Source of the DNA: Veillonellaceae bacterium UBA5809
GTDB taxonomy: Bacteria; Bacillota; Negativicutes; Veillonellales; Dialisteraceae
Assembly: GCA_002417965.1 (NCBI GenBank)
Contig: DIDD01000098.1
Span: forward strand, 1 to 11,461
DNA: 11,461 nucleotides
Direction of reading: 5' to 3'
Every line of letters begins with the position of its first letter. Positions within the stretch are counted from its first letter, which is position 1. Of the stretch, positions 5,838 through 11,461 are shown in pieces. Below the pieces are notes generated by a model that was given only the letters and a program-made list of their open reading frames with translations, was not told the origin of the DNA and ran no database searches. The position numbers and the translations under genes are program-made.

Positions 5838-6889
5838 CAGTCTCCATGATACAGTTCATAAAATGCAGCTGCCGTTTTCTTCATTACTTTTACTAATGAC
5901 GGAGGTCCTGTAATTCTCACATAAGGAGCATGCTGAGCTGCCCATAAGGCCAATGCATGGGGGTCAGCCTCCGTTTGAACCTCTGCATGGAGGGCATCGG
6001 CTGACAGAAAATGTGCTGATTTCCCAAAGTCTTCTATCACCTGTGTAATGATCCGGTGATCTGCCCGAAAAGTACATAATTCACTCTCTATACCAGTCAC
6101 GTAGGGAAACATGCCCAGTGACTTGGGCAGTAAAACTCCCTTTTCTATCCCCCGGACACTCCTTGACGGCCTGACCGGAATATCTGTGAGCACCTCTGCT
6201 TCCGATATCCGCTCCACATGATACAATACAGCTTCTTCTCCCTGAGAGGGACAGGCACAGAGATAATAATGGCCGTCCGCCGTTAAAACCCAGTAGGGAC
6301 TGACCTCATATTTTTGATCCACTCCGGCAGGATATTGATTATGATGCTTTTTGCCATCCGCTTCATAATGATCATAAAAAAAAGATATTTTATGCTTTTG
6401 CCGGACCGCATCAGCAATGATCCGAAGCGTTTTCCCAGTTTCCCCATCATCGCTTTTTTTGTTCTCTGCCGGAATATTGCGCATGAAATCCCTGTCTCCA
6501 TCCGCAAACGGACTGGCTTCACGCCGTATTTTTCCCGCCGTGGCCTTAATAAATCCATAGTTCCCGTGCGAAAAATAAAGGCCGTCCAGCAGTGCCGACA
6601 ACTCATTTTCCTCCAACAGATGTTCATAATACCAGTCCAGACTAATCATTTCTTCTTTTTCACTGCGTGACCGGCGTACTTCCCGGCAGCGCACAGGAAG
6701 ACCTGCTGTGCGGAGAGCTTCCAGATTCCGTTTGACGGATTTTCTGGCAATCACCATACCATAGTCCTTCTCCAGGTATTGAAGAATATCCTGTTGTGAC
6801 AGAGCATGCTGGAGATCAGAATATTTTTTCAATATAAGAAGTATATAAACAAGTGACAGTTTTTTACCTGTTTTTTCTGTCCCGTCCAT
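5837..6889 (-). CDS. WYL-domain transcription regulator (HTH-WYL-WCX)
   Basis: A 350-residue regulator. Residues about 8-68 form a winged helix-turn-helix (SQQDILQYLEKDYGMVIARKS, then VKRNLEAL) with an upstream helix. Residues about 153-235 are the WYL ligand-sensing fold with KISFFYDHY and SPYWVLTADGHYYL. The name-giving Trp is replaced, so the motif reads YYL (208-210). The C-terminal WCX extension ends with PYVRITGPPSLVKVMKKTAAAFYELY. WYL proteins bind nucleotides or nucleic acid and control diverse genes. The ATG at 6889 starts 14 bases after the PAP2 stop, with AGAGAGG nine bases upstream. The open frame further upstream only reads the PAP2 gene out of frame. The TGA overlaps the next ATG. 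Its target is unknown; autoregulation of its own operon or control of the divergent transporter is possible. Confidence 0.9.
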   Translation of the reverse strand: MDGTEKTGKKLSLVYILLILKKYSDLQHALSQQDILQYLEKDYGMVIARKSVKRNLEALRTAGLPVRCREVRRSRSEKEEMISLDWYYEHLLEENELSALLDGLYFSHGNYGFIKATAGKIRREASPFADGDRDFMRNIPAENKKSDDGETGKTLRIIADAVRQKHKISFFYDHYEADGKKHHNQYPAGVDQKYEVSPYWVLTADGHYYLCACPSQGEEAVLYHVERISEAEVLTDIPVRPSRSVRGIEKGVLLPKSLGMFPYVTGIESELCTFRADHRIITQVIEDFGKSAHFLSADALHAEVQTEADPHALALWAAQHAPYVRITGPPSLVKVMKKTAAAFYELYHGD

Positions 6890-6903
6890 AAGGCTGCGCC
6901 TCT

Positions 6904-7488
6904 CTAAAAACGACGGCGTCCCGCTGACGACATCAGCGTTGAAACCGCGGAAGCCGATATGTCTATGATCCGGCGGAGCCACGGAAAATGATTCACAGCT
7001 CCGTGCACAGCACCTGCCAGAACAGCCCCTCCCAGAATATCCGAGGGGAAGTGTATTCCGGCAAAAACACGGGAAAAAGCAAGCATTCCGCTCCACAGAG
7101 CCATCAGCCATGCACCCGGCATATGATCATGCCAGAGCTGCCATGCCACAACCATTCCATTGGCCGTATGATTGCTGGGAAACGAAGCATTGGCACGGTG
7201 TCCCGTAAAATTCCAAATACGCCAGTCTCTGACAAAAGGCCTTTTCCGTTTCCATACCAGACCAATCATCCATGACAATGTTGAACAGAGAATGACCCCT
7301 GCCAATGCACGGGATGCGCTCTGCCTTCTCCGCGAAATCTGTGATGCGGAACCCTGACCGAACCACATCCATATGCCATAAAGCACAAAAACCCAGTGTC
7401 CGTATTGGGCCACTCCTGTCATAAACCAATCGAAGGGTCTGTGCCGTCCGGCCATGCCGTTGATTTTCCTCACTGTTTCCAGATCCAT
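6904..7488 (-). CDS. PAP2-family phosphatase (undecaprenyl-diphosphatase/BcrC-like)
   Basis: A 194-residue integral membrane acid phosphatase of the PAP2 superfamily. The active-site motifs are KRKRPF (80-85, the K/RP motif in short form), FPSNHTA with catalytic H107 (PSNH instead of PSGH), and SRVFAGIHFPSD with S139-R140, nucleophile H146 and D150. Around them are about five hydrophobic segments. The BcrC group dephosphorylates undecaprenyl diphosphate at the membrane to recycle the lipid carrier for peptidoglycan, which is the likeliest role; phosphatidic-acid or PGP phosphatase activity cannot be excluded. A strong GGGAGGTG lies nine bases before the ATG. The gene is first in the unit PAP2-WYL-DUF2953-ytfJ and has a candidate extended -10 promoter in the divergent region. 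Confidence 0.9.
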   Translation of the reverse strand: MDLETVRKINGMAGRHRPFDWFMTGVAQYGHWVFVLYGIWMWFGQGSASQISRRRQSASRALAGVILCSTLSWMIGLVWKRKRPFVRDWRIWNFTGHRANASFPSNHTANGMVVAWQLWHDHMPGAWLMALWSGMLAFSRVFAGIHFPSDILGGAVLAGAVHGAVNHFPWLRRIIDISASAVSTLMSSAGRRRF

Positions 7489-7526
7489 CTGAGCTACACC
7501 TCCCTCGATTTTACTTCTTTATTTTA

Positions 7527-7555
7527 ATATTACCATATGTGTCTGCCCTTTTCCA
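7527..7555 (-). promoter_or_regulatory. Candidate promoter of the PAP2-WYL-DUF2953-ytfJ unit
   Basis: On the minus strand TGGAAA (7555-7550), a 17-base spacer, then TAATAT (7532-7527) preceded by TGG, an extended -10. The start would be near 7520, about 32 bases before the PAP2 ATG and just ahead of its GGGAGGTG. Confidence 0.5.
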
Positions 7556-7638
7556 TTCTGGTACCGGCAATAACAAGCACAAAATGAATGAAAGCCGTAA
7601 ACCGCCTTCAGACAGTTGAATCTCCTTAAAAAATCTCT

Positions 7639-7661
7639 GATAAAAACTGTTTGTTTTTATC
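7639..7661. promoter_or_regulatory. Perfect inverted repeat in the divergent promoter region, candidate operator
   Basis: GATAAAAAC at 7639-7647 and GTTTTTATC at 7653-7661 are exact reverse complements around a five-base centre (TGTTT). The right arm overlaps the probable -35 of the transporter promoter and the site is about 85-110 bases upstream of the opposite promoter. Dyad symmetry with this spacing is typical of a dimeric repressor site; no G+C-rich stem or T-tail suggests a terminator. The regulator is unknown. Confidence 0.5.
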
Positions 7662-7683
7662 TCACGGCAGAATATGATATAAT
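7651..7683 (+). promoter_or_regulatory. Candidate promoter of the ABC transporter operon
   Basis: Two overlapping -10 hexamers are present: TATGAT at 7673-7678, with TTGTTT at 7651-7656 (16-base spacing), and a perfect TATAAT at 7678-7683 lacking a good -35. Either would give a short leader before the GGGAG at 7694-7698 and the ATG at 7709. Confidence 0.55.
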
Positions 7684-7708
7684 GCTGAAAAACGGGAGTG
7701 TATAATAA

Positions 7709-8707
7709 ATGAAGAAAATAATTTTTCTCCTCTGTGCTGTTCTGCTGCTTCTCACAGCAGGGTGCGGAACAACACAGAAAGAGCCAAAAGAAACACTATC
7801 TGTAGGACTGCTCCCTCTCACTTCATCGGCGCCTCTTTTTATCGGTCTCGAAAAGGGATTTTTCAAGGAAGAAGGCCTGGATGTGGAGCCTGTATGGTTT
7901 GGAGCCGCACAGCCTATCACAGTAGCCGCTGCCTCCAATACGATTGATGTCGGCGCCACAGGGCTTACCGCCAGTCTATACAACATGGCCGCTGCAGGAC
8001 GTCCTGTAATCATTACTGCCGACAAAGGCCGGGAGGTTCCCGGGTATTCTTCTTCTGTCCTGATTGTCCGTTCGGATTCTCCTTTTTACCGTCTGTCTGA
8101 CCTGAAAGGCCGGTCCTTTGCCATGACTACAGCAGGATCTTCTTTTGAGTACATGATGGGGCGCATGATGAACCGGGAAGGCATGACTCCCGAAGACATC
8201 CGCTTCCTGCCGCTGCGTAGCCTTGGTTCTGTTATGGCCGCTGTGAAAACCGGGAAAGCGGATTCAGCTGTTGTGAATGAACCCAATGGCACAAAAGCCC
8301 AGCGGGCCGGCTGGGCCCGCATTATTGCCAGTGTGGGAGATTCTCTTCCCTATCAGACCTCTGCCGTTTTTTATTCTCCTGCCTTTGCCCAGGATCATGA
8401 CCGGGCCGTACGTTTCATGAAAGCCTATATCCGTTCCTGCCGTTGGTATTATGATCATGTACTGACCGCTGCAGACCGGAAATCACCGGATTATCTGGAA
8501 GGTATTGCCATTATTGCCCGTTATACCAAAGCCCCGCCGGCAGATATCATGAACGGACTCCCGTGGATCGACCGTGACGGCCGGCTGATGGAAGAAGATA
8601 TTCCCTCGCAAATCCAATGGTATCAAAAGGAACATCTGGTGACCGATAATATTCCTCAAATTGTAAATATGTCATATTGGCAGGAAGCGGAAAGGGATCT
8701 ATTATGA
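7709..8707 (+). CDS. ABC transporter substrate-binding lipoprotein (NMT1/SsuA-like)
   Basis: The capture component of an ABC importer, 332 residues. The signal peptide ends in the lipobox LTAGC, with C19 as the lipid-modified residue. The mature protein shows the two-lobe pattern of the NMT1/THI5/SsuA family: SVGLLPLTSSAPLFIGLEKGFF with EEGLDVEPVWF, GAAQPI near residue 66, ASNTIDVGATGL near 75-86, and a second lobe beginning around SDLKGRSFAMTTAGS. Members bind sulfonates, taurine, nitrate, thiamine precursors or aromatic acids. The sequence alone does not decide which. GGGAG lies 10 bases before the ATG. The stop overlaps the ATPase start (ATGA). The lipoprotein may sit on the inner membrane of a diderm cell. 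Confidence 0.92.
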   Translation: MKKIIFLLCAVLLLLTAGCGTTQKEPKETLSVGLLPLTSSAPLFIGLEKGFFKEEGLDVEPVWFGAAQPITVAAASNTIDVGATGLTASLYNMAAAGRPVIITADKGREVPGYSSSVLIVRSDSPFYRLSDLKGRSFAMTTAGSSFEYMMGRMMNREGMTPEDIRFLPLRSLGSVMAAVKTGKADSAVVNEPNGTKAQRAGWARIIASVGDSLPYQTSAVFYSPAFAQDHDRAVRFMKAYIRSCRWYYDHVLTAADRKSPDYLEGIAIIARYTKAPPADIMNGLPWIDRDGRLMEEDIPSQIQWYQKEHLVTDNIPQIVNMSYWQEAERDLL

Positions 8708-9471
8708 AAGTTATTTGGGATCAGGTTGAAAAATATTATCTCCGGAAAAAACAGACTGTACCCGCACTAGGTCCGGTTTCCCTTACGTTGGAAGACGGTT
8801 CTTTCACCGCGGTGATCGGGCCCTCCGGATGCGGGAAAACAACACTTTTAAATATTACGGGCGGTCTGCTTCCTCCTGACCAGGGGACAGTCCGCTTCCT
8901 CCCGGATGCCACACCGCCCCTCATCGGCATGGTTTTCCAGCAGATAGGTCTTCTCCCCTGGATGACTATCAGAGAAAACATCGCGCTCGGCATTCATTTC
9001 CTTCCTGAAAAAGAAAGACAGGAAAGGACACTCCGTTGGCTGAACATCATGGGATTGTCAGATTTTTCATCCGCATGGCCTTATCAGCTTTCAGGCGGCA
9101 TGCAGCAGCGTGCCGGAATTGCCCGGGCATTGGCTATGGAGCCGGATCTTCTTCTCATGGATGAACCCTTCTCCGCACTGGATGCCCAGACCAGGAAACT
9201 GCTGTCAGAGGAGCTTCTCAATTTGTGGGAATCAGTTCATGCAACAACATTATATATCACCCACAATATAGAAGAAGCTGTCTACCTGGCTGACCGGATT
9301 ATTGTCATGTCAAGGCGCCCCGGCCGTATTATCGGAGATCTGACTGTCGATGCCCCCCGCCGTGACCGGATGCTTGCTGACTGGGCCAGCGCCTCTGCCG
9401 GTCTGAAGGAAAAAATATGGAAGCTTCTAAAAATCGAAGCTGCGGCAGCCATGAAGGGAGACTCCCAATGA
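8704..9471 (+). CDS. ABC transporter ATP-binding protein (SsuB/TauB-like)
   Basis: The energising subunit, 255 residues. Walker A is GPSGCGKTT (39-47), the Q-loop is FQQ (78-80), the signature is LSGGMQQR (129-136), Walker B with its catalytic glutamate is LLLMDEP (149-155), the D-loop is SALD (157-160) and the switch histidine is H187 in YITHN. The tail VMSRRPGRIIGDLTVD is characteristic of the nitrate/sulfonate/taurine importer ATPases. The ATG at 8704 was chosen because AAAGGG lies seven bases upstream and it overlaps the lipoprotein stop as ATGA; the in-frame ATG at 8677 is inside the preceding gene. The stop overlaps the permease ATG in the same way, giving a coupled three-gene operon. 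Confidence 0.95.
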   Translation: MKVIWDQVEKYYLRKKQTVPALGPVSLTLEDGSFTAVIGPSGCGKTTLLNITGGLLPPDQGTVRFLPDATPPLIGMVFQQIGLLPWMTIRENIALGIHFLPEKERQERTLRWLNIMGLSDFSSAWPYQLSGGMQQRAGIARALAMEPDLLLMDEPFSALDAQTRKLLSEELLNLWESVHATTLYITHNIEEAVYLADRIIVMSRRPGRIIGDLTVDAPRRDRMLADWASASAGLKEKIWKLLKIEAAAAMKGDSQ

Positions 9472-10253
9472 AAAAAATTACGCTATATCCCTCCGCTCCG
9501 TCTCCATGGACCGCACCGGTTGTTTTTCTTGCCCTTTTACTCCTCTGGGAGCTGTGTTCCCGCACAGGTCTTGTTTCTTCTCTCTATCTCCCCTCACCGT
9601 CTTCAATCGGAGCCGCTTTTCTTCTGATGGCCGCAGACGGAGAGCTGTACGGTGCATTTATTAACAGTGTAGGCCGCATTCTCGGCGGATATGCTATTGG
9701 ATCCCTGCTGGGCGTTGCTCTTGGAATGCTTTTCGGAATCAGCCGCCAGGCCCGTGCCGTCGGTATGCCGCTGGTTCATTTTCTCTATCCTGTCCCCAAA
9801 CTGGCCCTGCTTCCCCTCTTTATTCTCTGGTTTGGAATCGGAGAAACGCCAAAATTAATTTTGATTGCCATGGGTGTGTTTTTCCCCGTTTTGATCAATA
9901 CCTACAGCGGTGTTACAAGAATGCCGGTGATTTATACCAAAGTATCTGTCATCTGCCAGCTGACCGACCGCCAATATATACGCCGTGTGGTTCTTCCTGC
10001 CGCCATGCCTTCTATTTTTACAGGCCTGAGACTGGGAGCCGGTATATCACTGATCCTTTTGGTCGCTGCCGAGATGCTGGCTGCCGGGAAAGGCATCGGT
10101 GCGCTCGTTCTCCATTACGGCGACCTCATGCTCACCGACCGGCTGATGGCCTGTGTCGTGCTTCTCGCCCTGATGGGTCTTGTTTTCCAGGCTGTACTGA
10201 ACTGGCTGGAAAAAAGATATATTCCCTGGGACCAGGAACATCCCTCCCGCTGA
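9468..10253 (+). CDS. ABC transporter permease (SsuC/TauC-like)
   Basis: The membrane channel subunit, 261 residues with about six hydrophobic segments. A single helix near 15-30 precedes the five-helix BPD_transp_1 core. The EAA coupling loop that docks on the ATPase is at about residues 157-190 (KVSVICQLTDRQYIRRVVLPAAMPSIFTGLRLG cut by family consensus positions, with the key G187 and LPAAMPSI). The LYLPSPSSIGAAF segment at 39-51 is typical of SsuC/TauC-type permeases. The start at 9468 follows AAGGGAG with a seven-base gap and overlaps the ATPase stop (ATGA). The in-frame ATG at 9417 lies inside the ATPase gene and lacks this support. One permease gene implies a homodimer. A strong terminator follows directly. 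Confidence 0.94.
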   Translation: MKKITLYPSAPSPWTAPVVFLALLLLWELCSRTGLVSSLYLPSPSSIGAAFLLMAADGELYGAFINSVGRILGGYAIGSLLGVALGMLFGISRQARAVGMPLVHFLYPVPKLALLPLFILWFGIGETPKLILIAMGVFFPVLINTYSGVTRMPVIYTKVSVICQLTDRQYIRRVVLPAAMPSIFTGLRLGAGISLILLVAAEMLAAGKGIGALVLHYGDLMLTDRLMACVVLLALMGLVFQAVLNWLEKRYIPWDQEHPSR

Positions 10254-10256
10254 AGA

Positions 10257-10322
10257 GACAGAAAAAGGAACACGGAATATCCTTATCATCAGGGCTATTC
10301 TGTGTTCTTTTCTGTCTTTTTT
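10257..10322 (+). terminator. Intrinsic terminator of the ABC transporter operon
   Basis: The arms at 10257-10279 and 10296-10316 pair over about 20 base pairs with one G-U and a small bulge, around a loop of about 16 bases. Six T residues follow at 10317-10322. The hairpin begins four bases after the permease stop. Confidence 0.92.
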
Positions 10323-10323
10323 A

Positions 10324-10332
10324 TGTTATAAT
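10324..10332 (+). promoter_or_regulatory. Extended -10 promoter of the small membrane protein gene
   Basis: TG-T-TATAAT is a perfect extended -10. No good -35 is visible; its position would fall inside the terminator stem at about 10304-10310. The leader would be about 35 bases, with AGGAG at 10362-10366. Confidence 0.65.
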
Positions 10333-10372
10333 ATGAACAAGCTTTACAAAGAAACAAGTAAAGGAGATCTGC

Positions 10373-10942
10373 ATGAAATCATTTGTTGAACATTCTCAGG
10401 TATACAGACCCTACTTATACGGCCTCTCCGTTGTCTTTTTAGGCATGATTTTTTATGCGGCAAAAACAATTTTTTTCATTGTTTCGGAAAAATCAATTCC
10501 GTGGATGGATATACTGACCCAGCTTATTGTATGGTGCTTTATGCTTTCCATCATCTTGGGGCGTTCCTGCTATGAATTAAAAGATAAAGAAATTGTGCTG
10601 ACCAATAAAAATCCCTTCCGCCATAGAGTCGTTTCCGTTCCTTACAAAGCGATCAACGGCGTGCATCCTTTCCAGGTGCAGCTGGTTAAGACTGTAGCCT
10701 ACCGCTATACATTCCGGATGTATGCCAATTTGGACAACCGTCCTATATGGTCTTTGATTTACAATCTGCCCGGTGAGAAAAAAGACCGGATTGCCCGTGT
10801 ATTAATGAAAGCATCCGAGCCGTTCTGGGAAGCTTTTGAAGAAAAGGTGCCCGGAAAGATCCGTATCCCTCAGGAAGAGGCTCTGCATAATACATACCGC
10901 CATATGCAGAAGTATTACCAAAAAGATGAACTCCCAAAGTAA
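10373..10942 (+). CDS. Two-helix membrane protein with PH-like domain, function unknown
   Basis: A 189-residue protein not recognised as a named family. Two hydrophobic helices (about residues 14-37 and 46-63) are followed by a cytosolic-looking strand-rich region. The segment YELKDKEIVLTNKNPFRHRVVSVPYKAINGV (cut at about 67-97) resembles the opening strands of bacterial PH-like (bPH/YdbT-type) domains, in which a short membrane hairpin precedes the fold. This assignment is tentative. The C-terminus (about 135-189) is charged and mostly helical. AGGAG lies six bases before the ATG. It has its own promoter and is bracketed by terminators on both sides, so it is a single-gene unit. Codon use is like the neighbours. 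Confidence 0.75.
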   Translation: MKSFVEHSQVYRPYLYGLSVVFLGMIFYAAKTIFFIVSEKSIPWMDILTQLIVWCFMLSIILGRSCYELKDKEIVLTNKNPFRHRVVSVPYKAINGVHPFQVQLVKTVAYRYTFRMYANLDNRPIWSLIYNLPGEKKDRIARVLMKASEPFWEAFEEKVPGKIRIPQEEALHNTYRHMQKYYQKDELPK

Positions 10943-10987
10943 ATAGCTCCGTCTGAGCATTTTGAAAAAAAATGATTTCCATGCATC

Positions 10988-11042
10988 TGCCTGTAGAAAC
11001 AGGACATGTTTACGTTCCTTGTTTCTGCCGGCATCTTTTTTT
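10988..11042 (+). terminator. Intrinsic terminator of the small membrane protein gene
   Basis: TGCCTGTAGAAACAGGA (10988-11004) pairs with 11016-11033 (ending CTGCCGGCA) over about 16 base pairs, with one mismatch, one G-U and one bulged base, around an 11-base loop. A T-rich tail follows from 11034. Confidence 0.85.
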
Positions 11043-11054
11043 ACCTAAAAATGA

Positions 11055-11385
11055 TTATCCTTTTCTTTTTTTATGTAATAGATTCATGTCGGTCCCTGTT
11101 TCAGCGGGTATCATCTTATTTGGAAGATGATACCGGGAGTGCGCATGAATGAAGTTCTCTGTTTTTTCTGAGTCCGTTGCCGGCCCATAGGATTTGCCAA
11201 ATTCATGCATGATTTCATCTCTCTGCTCTCTTGGATTTTCTATTAAGTCCAATGTTAACTAACGTGTGGATTGACTGACATTCTTCATCAACCGATACAG
11301 AATATATTCCATCAAATGCATAATTTCCCATAGAATGGTTAAAAAGCTGCGTGCCAAGATCCAAAATTTATTGCGCAGTTTTCAT
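11055..11385 (-). pseudogene. Probable decayed small gene with an early stop and a frameshift
   Basis: On the minus strand an ATG at 11385 opens MKTAQ and then meets TAA (11370-11368). The same frame continues as protein-like sequence (LDLGTQLFNHSMGNYAFDG, ending near VNIGL) to a TGA at 11217-11215. Around 11250 the protein-like sequence shifts frame and continues as IENPREQRDEIMHEFG, GKSYGPATDSEKTENFIHAH and on to a stop at 11055. Restoring one base near 11250 and one sense codon at 11368 would give a protein of about 110 residues. No family was recognised and there is no strong ribosome site. Two unrelated short open frames by chance is the alternative. Confidence 0.3.
11107..11134. repeat. 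Perfect 11-bp inverted repeat
   Basis: GGTATCATCTT (11107-11117) and AAGATGATACC (11124-11134) are exact reverse complements around a six-base loop. Neither side has a T-run, so it is not a standard terminator. It lies inside the decayed minus-strand frame. Confidence 0.7.
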
Positions 11386-11419
11386 AAAAAGAGCTCTCTT
11401 TGTGTAAATTTCTGCTGAA

Positions 11420-11436
11420 TCTCATGGTACATGAGA
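11420..11436. repeat. Short palindrome, possible operator
   Basis: TCTCATG (11420-11426) and CATGAGA (11430-11436) are exact reverse complements around GTA. It lies about 35 bases upstream of the decayed gene's ATG on the minus strand, where a regulator site could sit. Confidence 0.4.
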
Positions 11437-11461
11437 CGCACTTTTCCCTATTTTTCTTTAT

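Larger units (their letters stand above)
10943..11461. other. Stretch of about 520 bases without an intact gene
   Basis: This stretch holds the terminator of the preceding gene (10988-11042), traces of a decayed minus-strand gene (about 11385-11055) and perfect palindromes at 11107-11134 and 11420-11436. The base composition is richer in A+T than in the upstream genes. No RNA gene or CRISPR-type repeat was seen. Confidence 0.7.

Noticed and set aside
6890..7111. N-terminal extension of the WYL regulator to 7111
   Set aside because: The extra residues only read the PAP2 gene out of frame (Cys- and Arg-rich, no family resemblance); the HTH starts right after the ATG at 6889.
7639..7661. The inverted repeat as a terminator for either operon
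   Set aside because: The stem is A+T-rich, both flanking operons point away from it, and there is no T-tail.
7556..7708. TPP or other riboswitch before the transporter operon
   Set aside because: The predicted leader after the promoter is only about 20-30 bases, and no thi-box-like sequence was seen.
7657..8025. Minus-strand frame opposite the lipoprotein gene
   Set aside because: Antisense to an intact gene with a lipobox and family motifs. It has no start signals.
9417..9467. Earlier permease start at 9417
   Set aside because: It lies inside the ATPase gene without a ribosome site. The ATG at 9468 has AAGGGAG and an ATGA overlap.
11391..11408. AGAGCTCT-centred palindrome upstream of the decayed gene
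   Set aside because: Short and within a purine/pyrimidine-biased stretch; expected by chance in A+T-rich DNA.

Overview
The window looks like chromosome from a diderm, Gram-positive-related bacterium of the Negativicutes (Dialister/Veillonella type); the genus is an inference. Two things point there. A secreted OmpH/Skp-type periplasmic protein implies an outer membrane, while the spore-associated pair DUF2953 + YtfJ/GerW and a WYL regulator are typical of Firmicutes. The host genes have a moderate G+C content; the insertion sequence at the left edge is visibly richer in A+T.

Layout, left to right. (1) 1-1212: the right-hand part of an IS3-family (IS150-like) insertion sequence. It has a 5'-truncated orfA, an orfB with a complete DDE catalytic triad, a candidate -1 frameshift heptamer and a right terminal repeat. 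(2) 3946 down to 1268, minus strand: a tight three-gene operon of an MTH1/MutT-type Nudix hydrolase, MutY adenine glycosylase and a membrane-anchored metallophosphoesterase. The first two form the classic GO defence against 8-oxoguanine: one cleans the dNTP pool, the other removes adenine opposite 8-oxoG. (3) 4513-4094, minus: a single OmpH/Skp-like gene with a near-consensus promoter and a strong terminator. (4) 7488 down to 4685, minus: a compact four-gene unit of PAP2 phosphatase (undecaprenyl-diphosphatase-like), WYL/WCX transcription regulator, DUF2953 protein and YtfJ/GerW-like protein. The last three overlap or nearly touch. (5) 7709-10253, plus: a complete ABC importer of the SsuABC/TauABC/ThiXYZ class (lipoprotein, ATPase, permease) joined by ATGA overlaps, diverging from unit 4 and closed by a strong terminator. 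(6) 10373-10942, plus: a small two-helix membrane protein of unknown function with its own extended -10 promoter and terminator. (7) 10943-11461: no intact gene; a probable decayed minus-strand gene and several perfect palindromes.

The 220-bp divergent region between units 4 and 5 carries promoters for both directions and a perfect 9-bp inverted repeat over the transporter's probable -35. This is a candidate operator. No CRISPR array, rRNA, tRNA or recognised riboswitch was seen. No wholly new defence or mobile system stands out. The observations most worth a check are the spore-gene relic cluster, the coupled MTH1-like/MutY pair, the divergent operator, a promoter embedded in a terminator, and the decayed gene near the right end.
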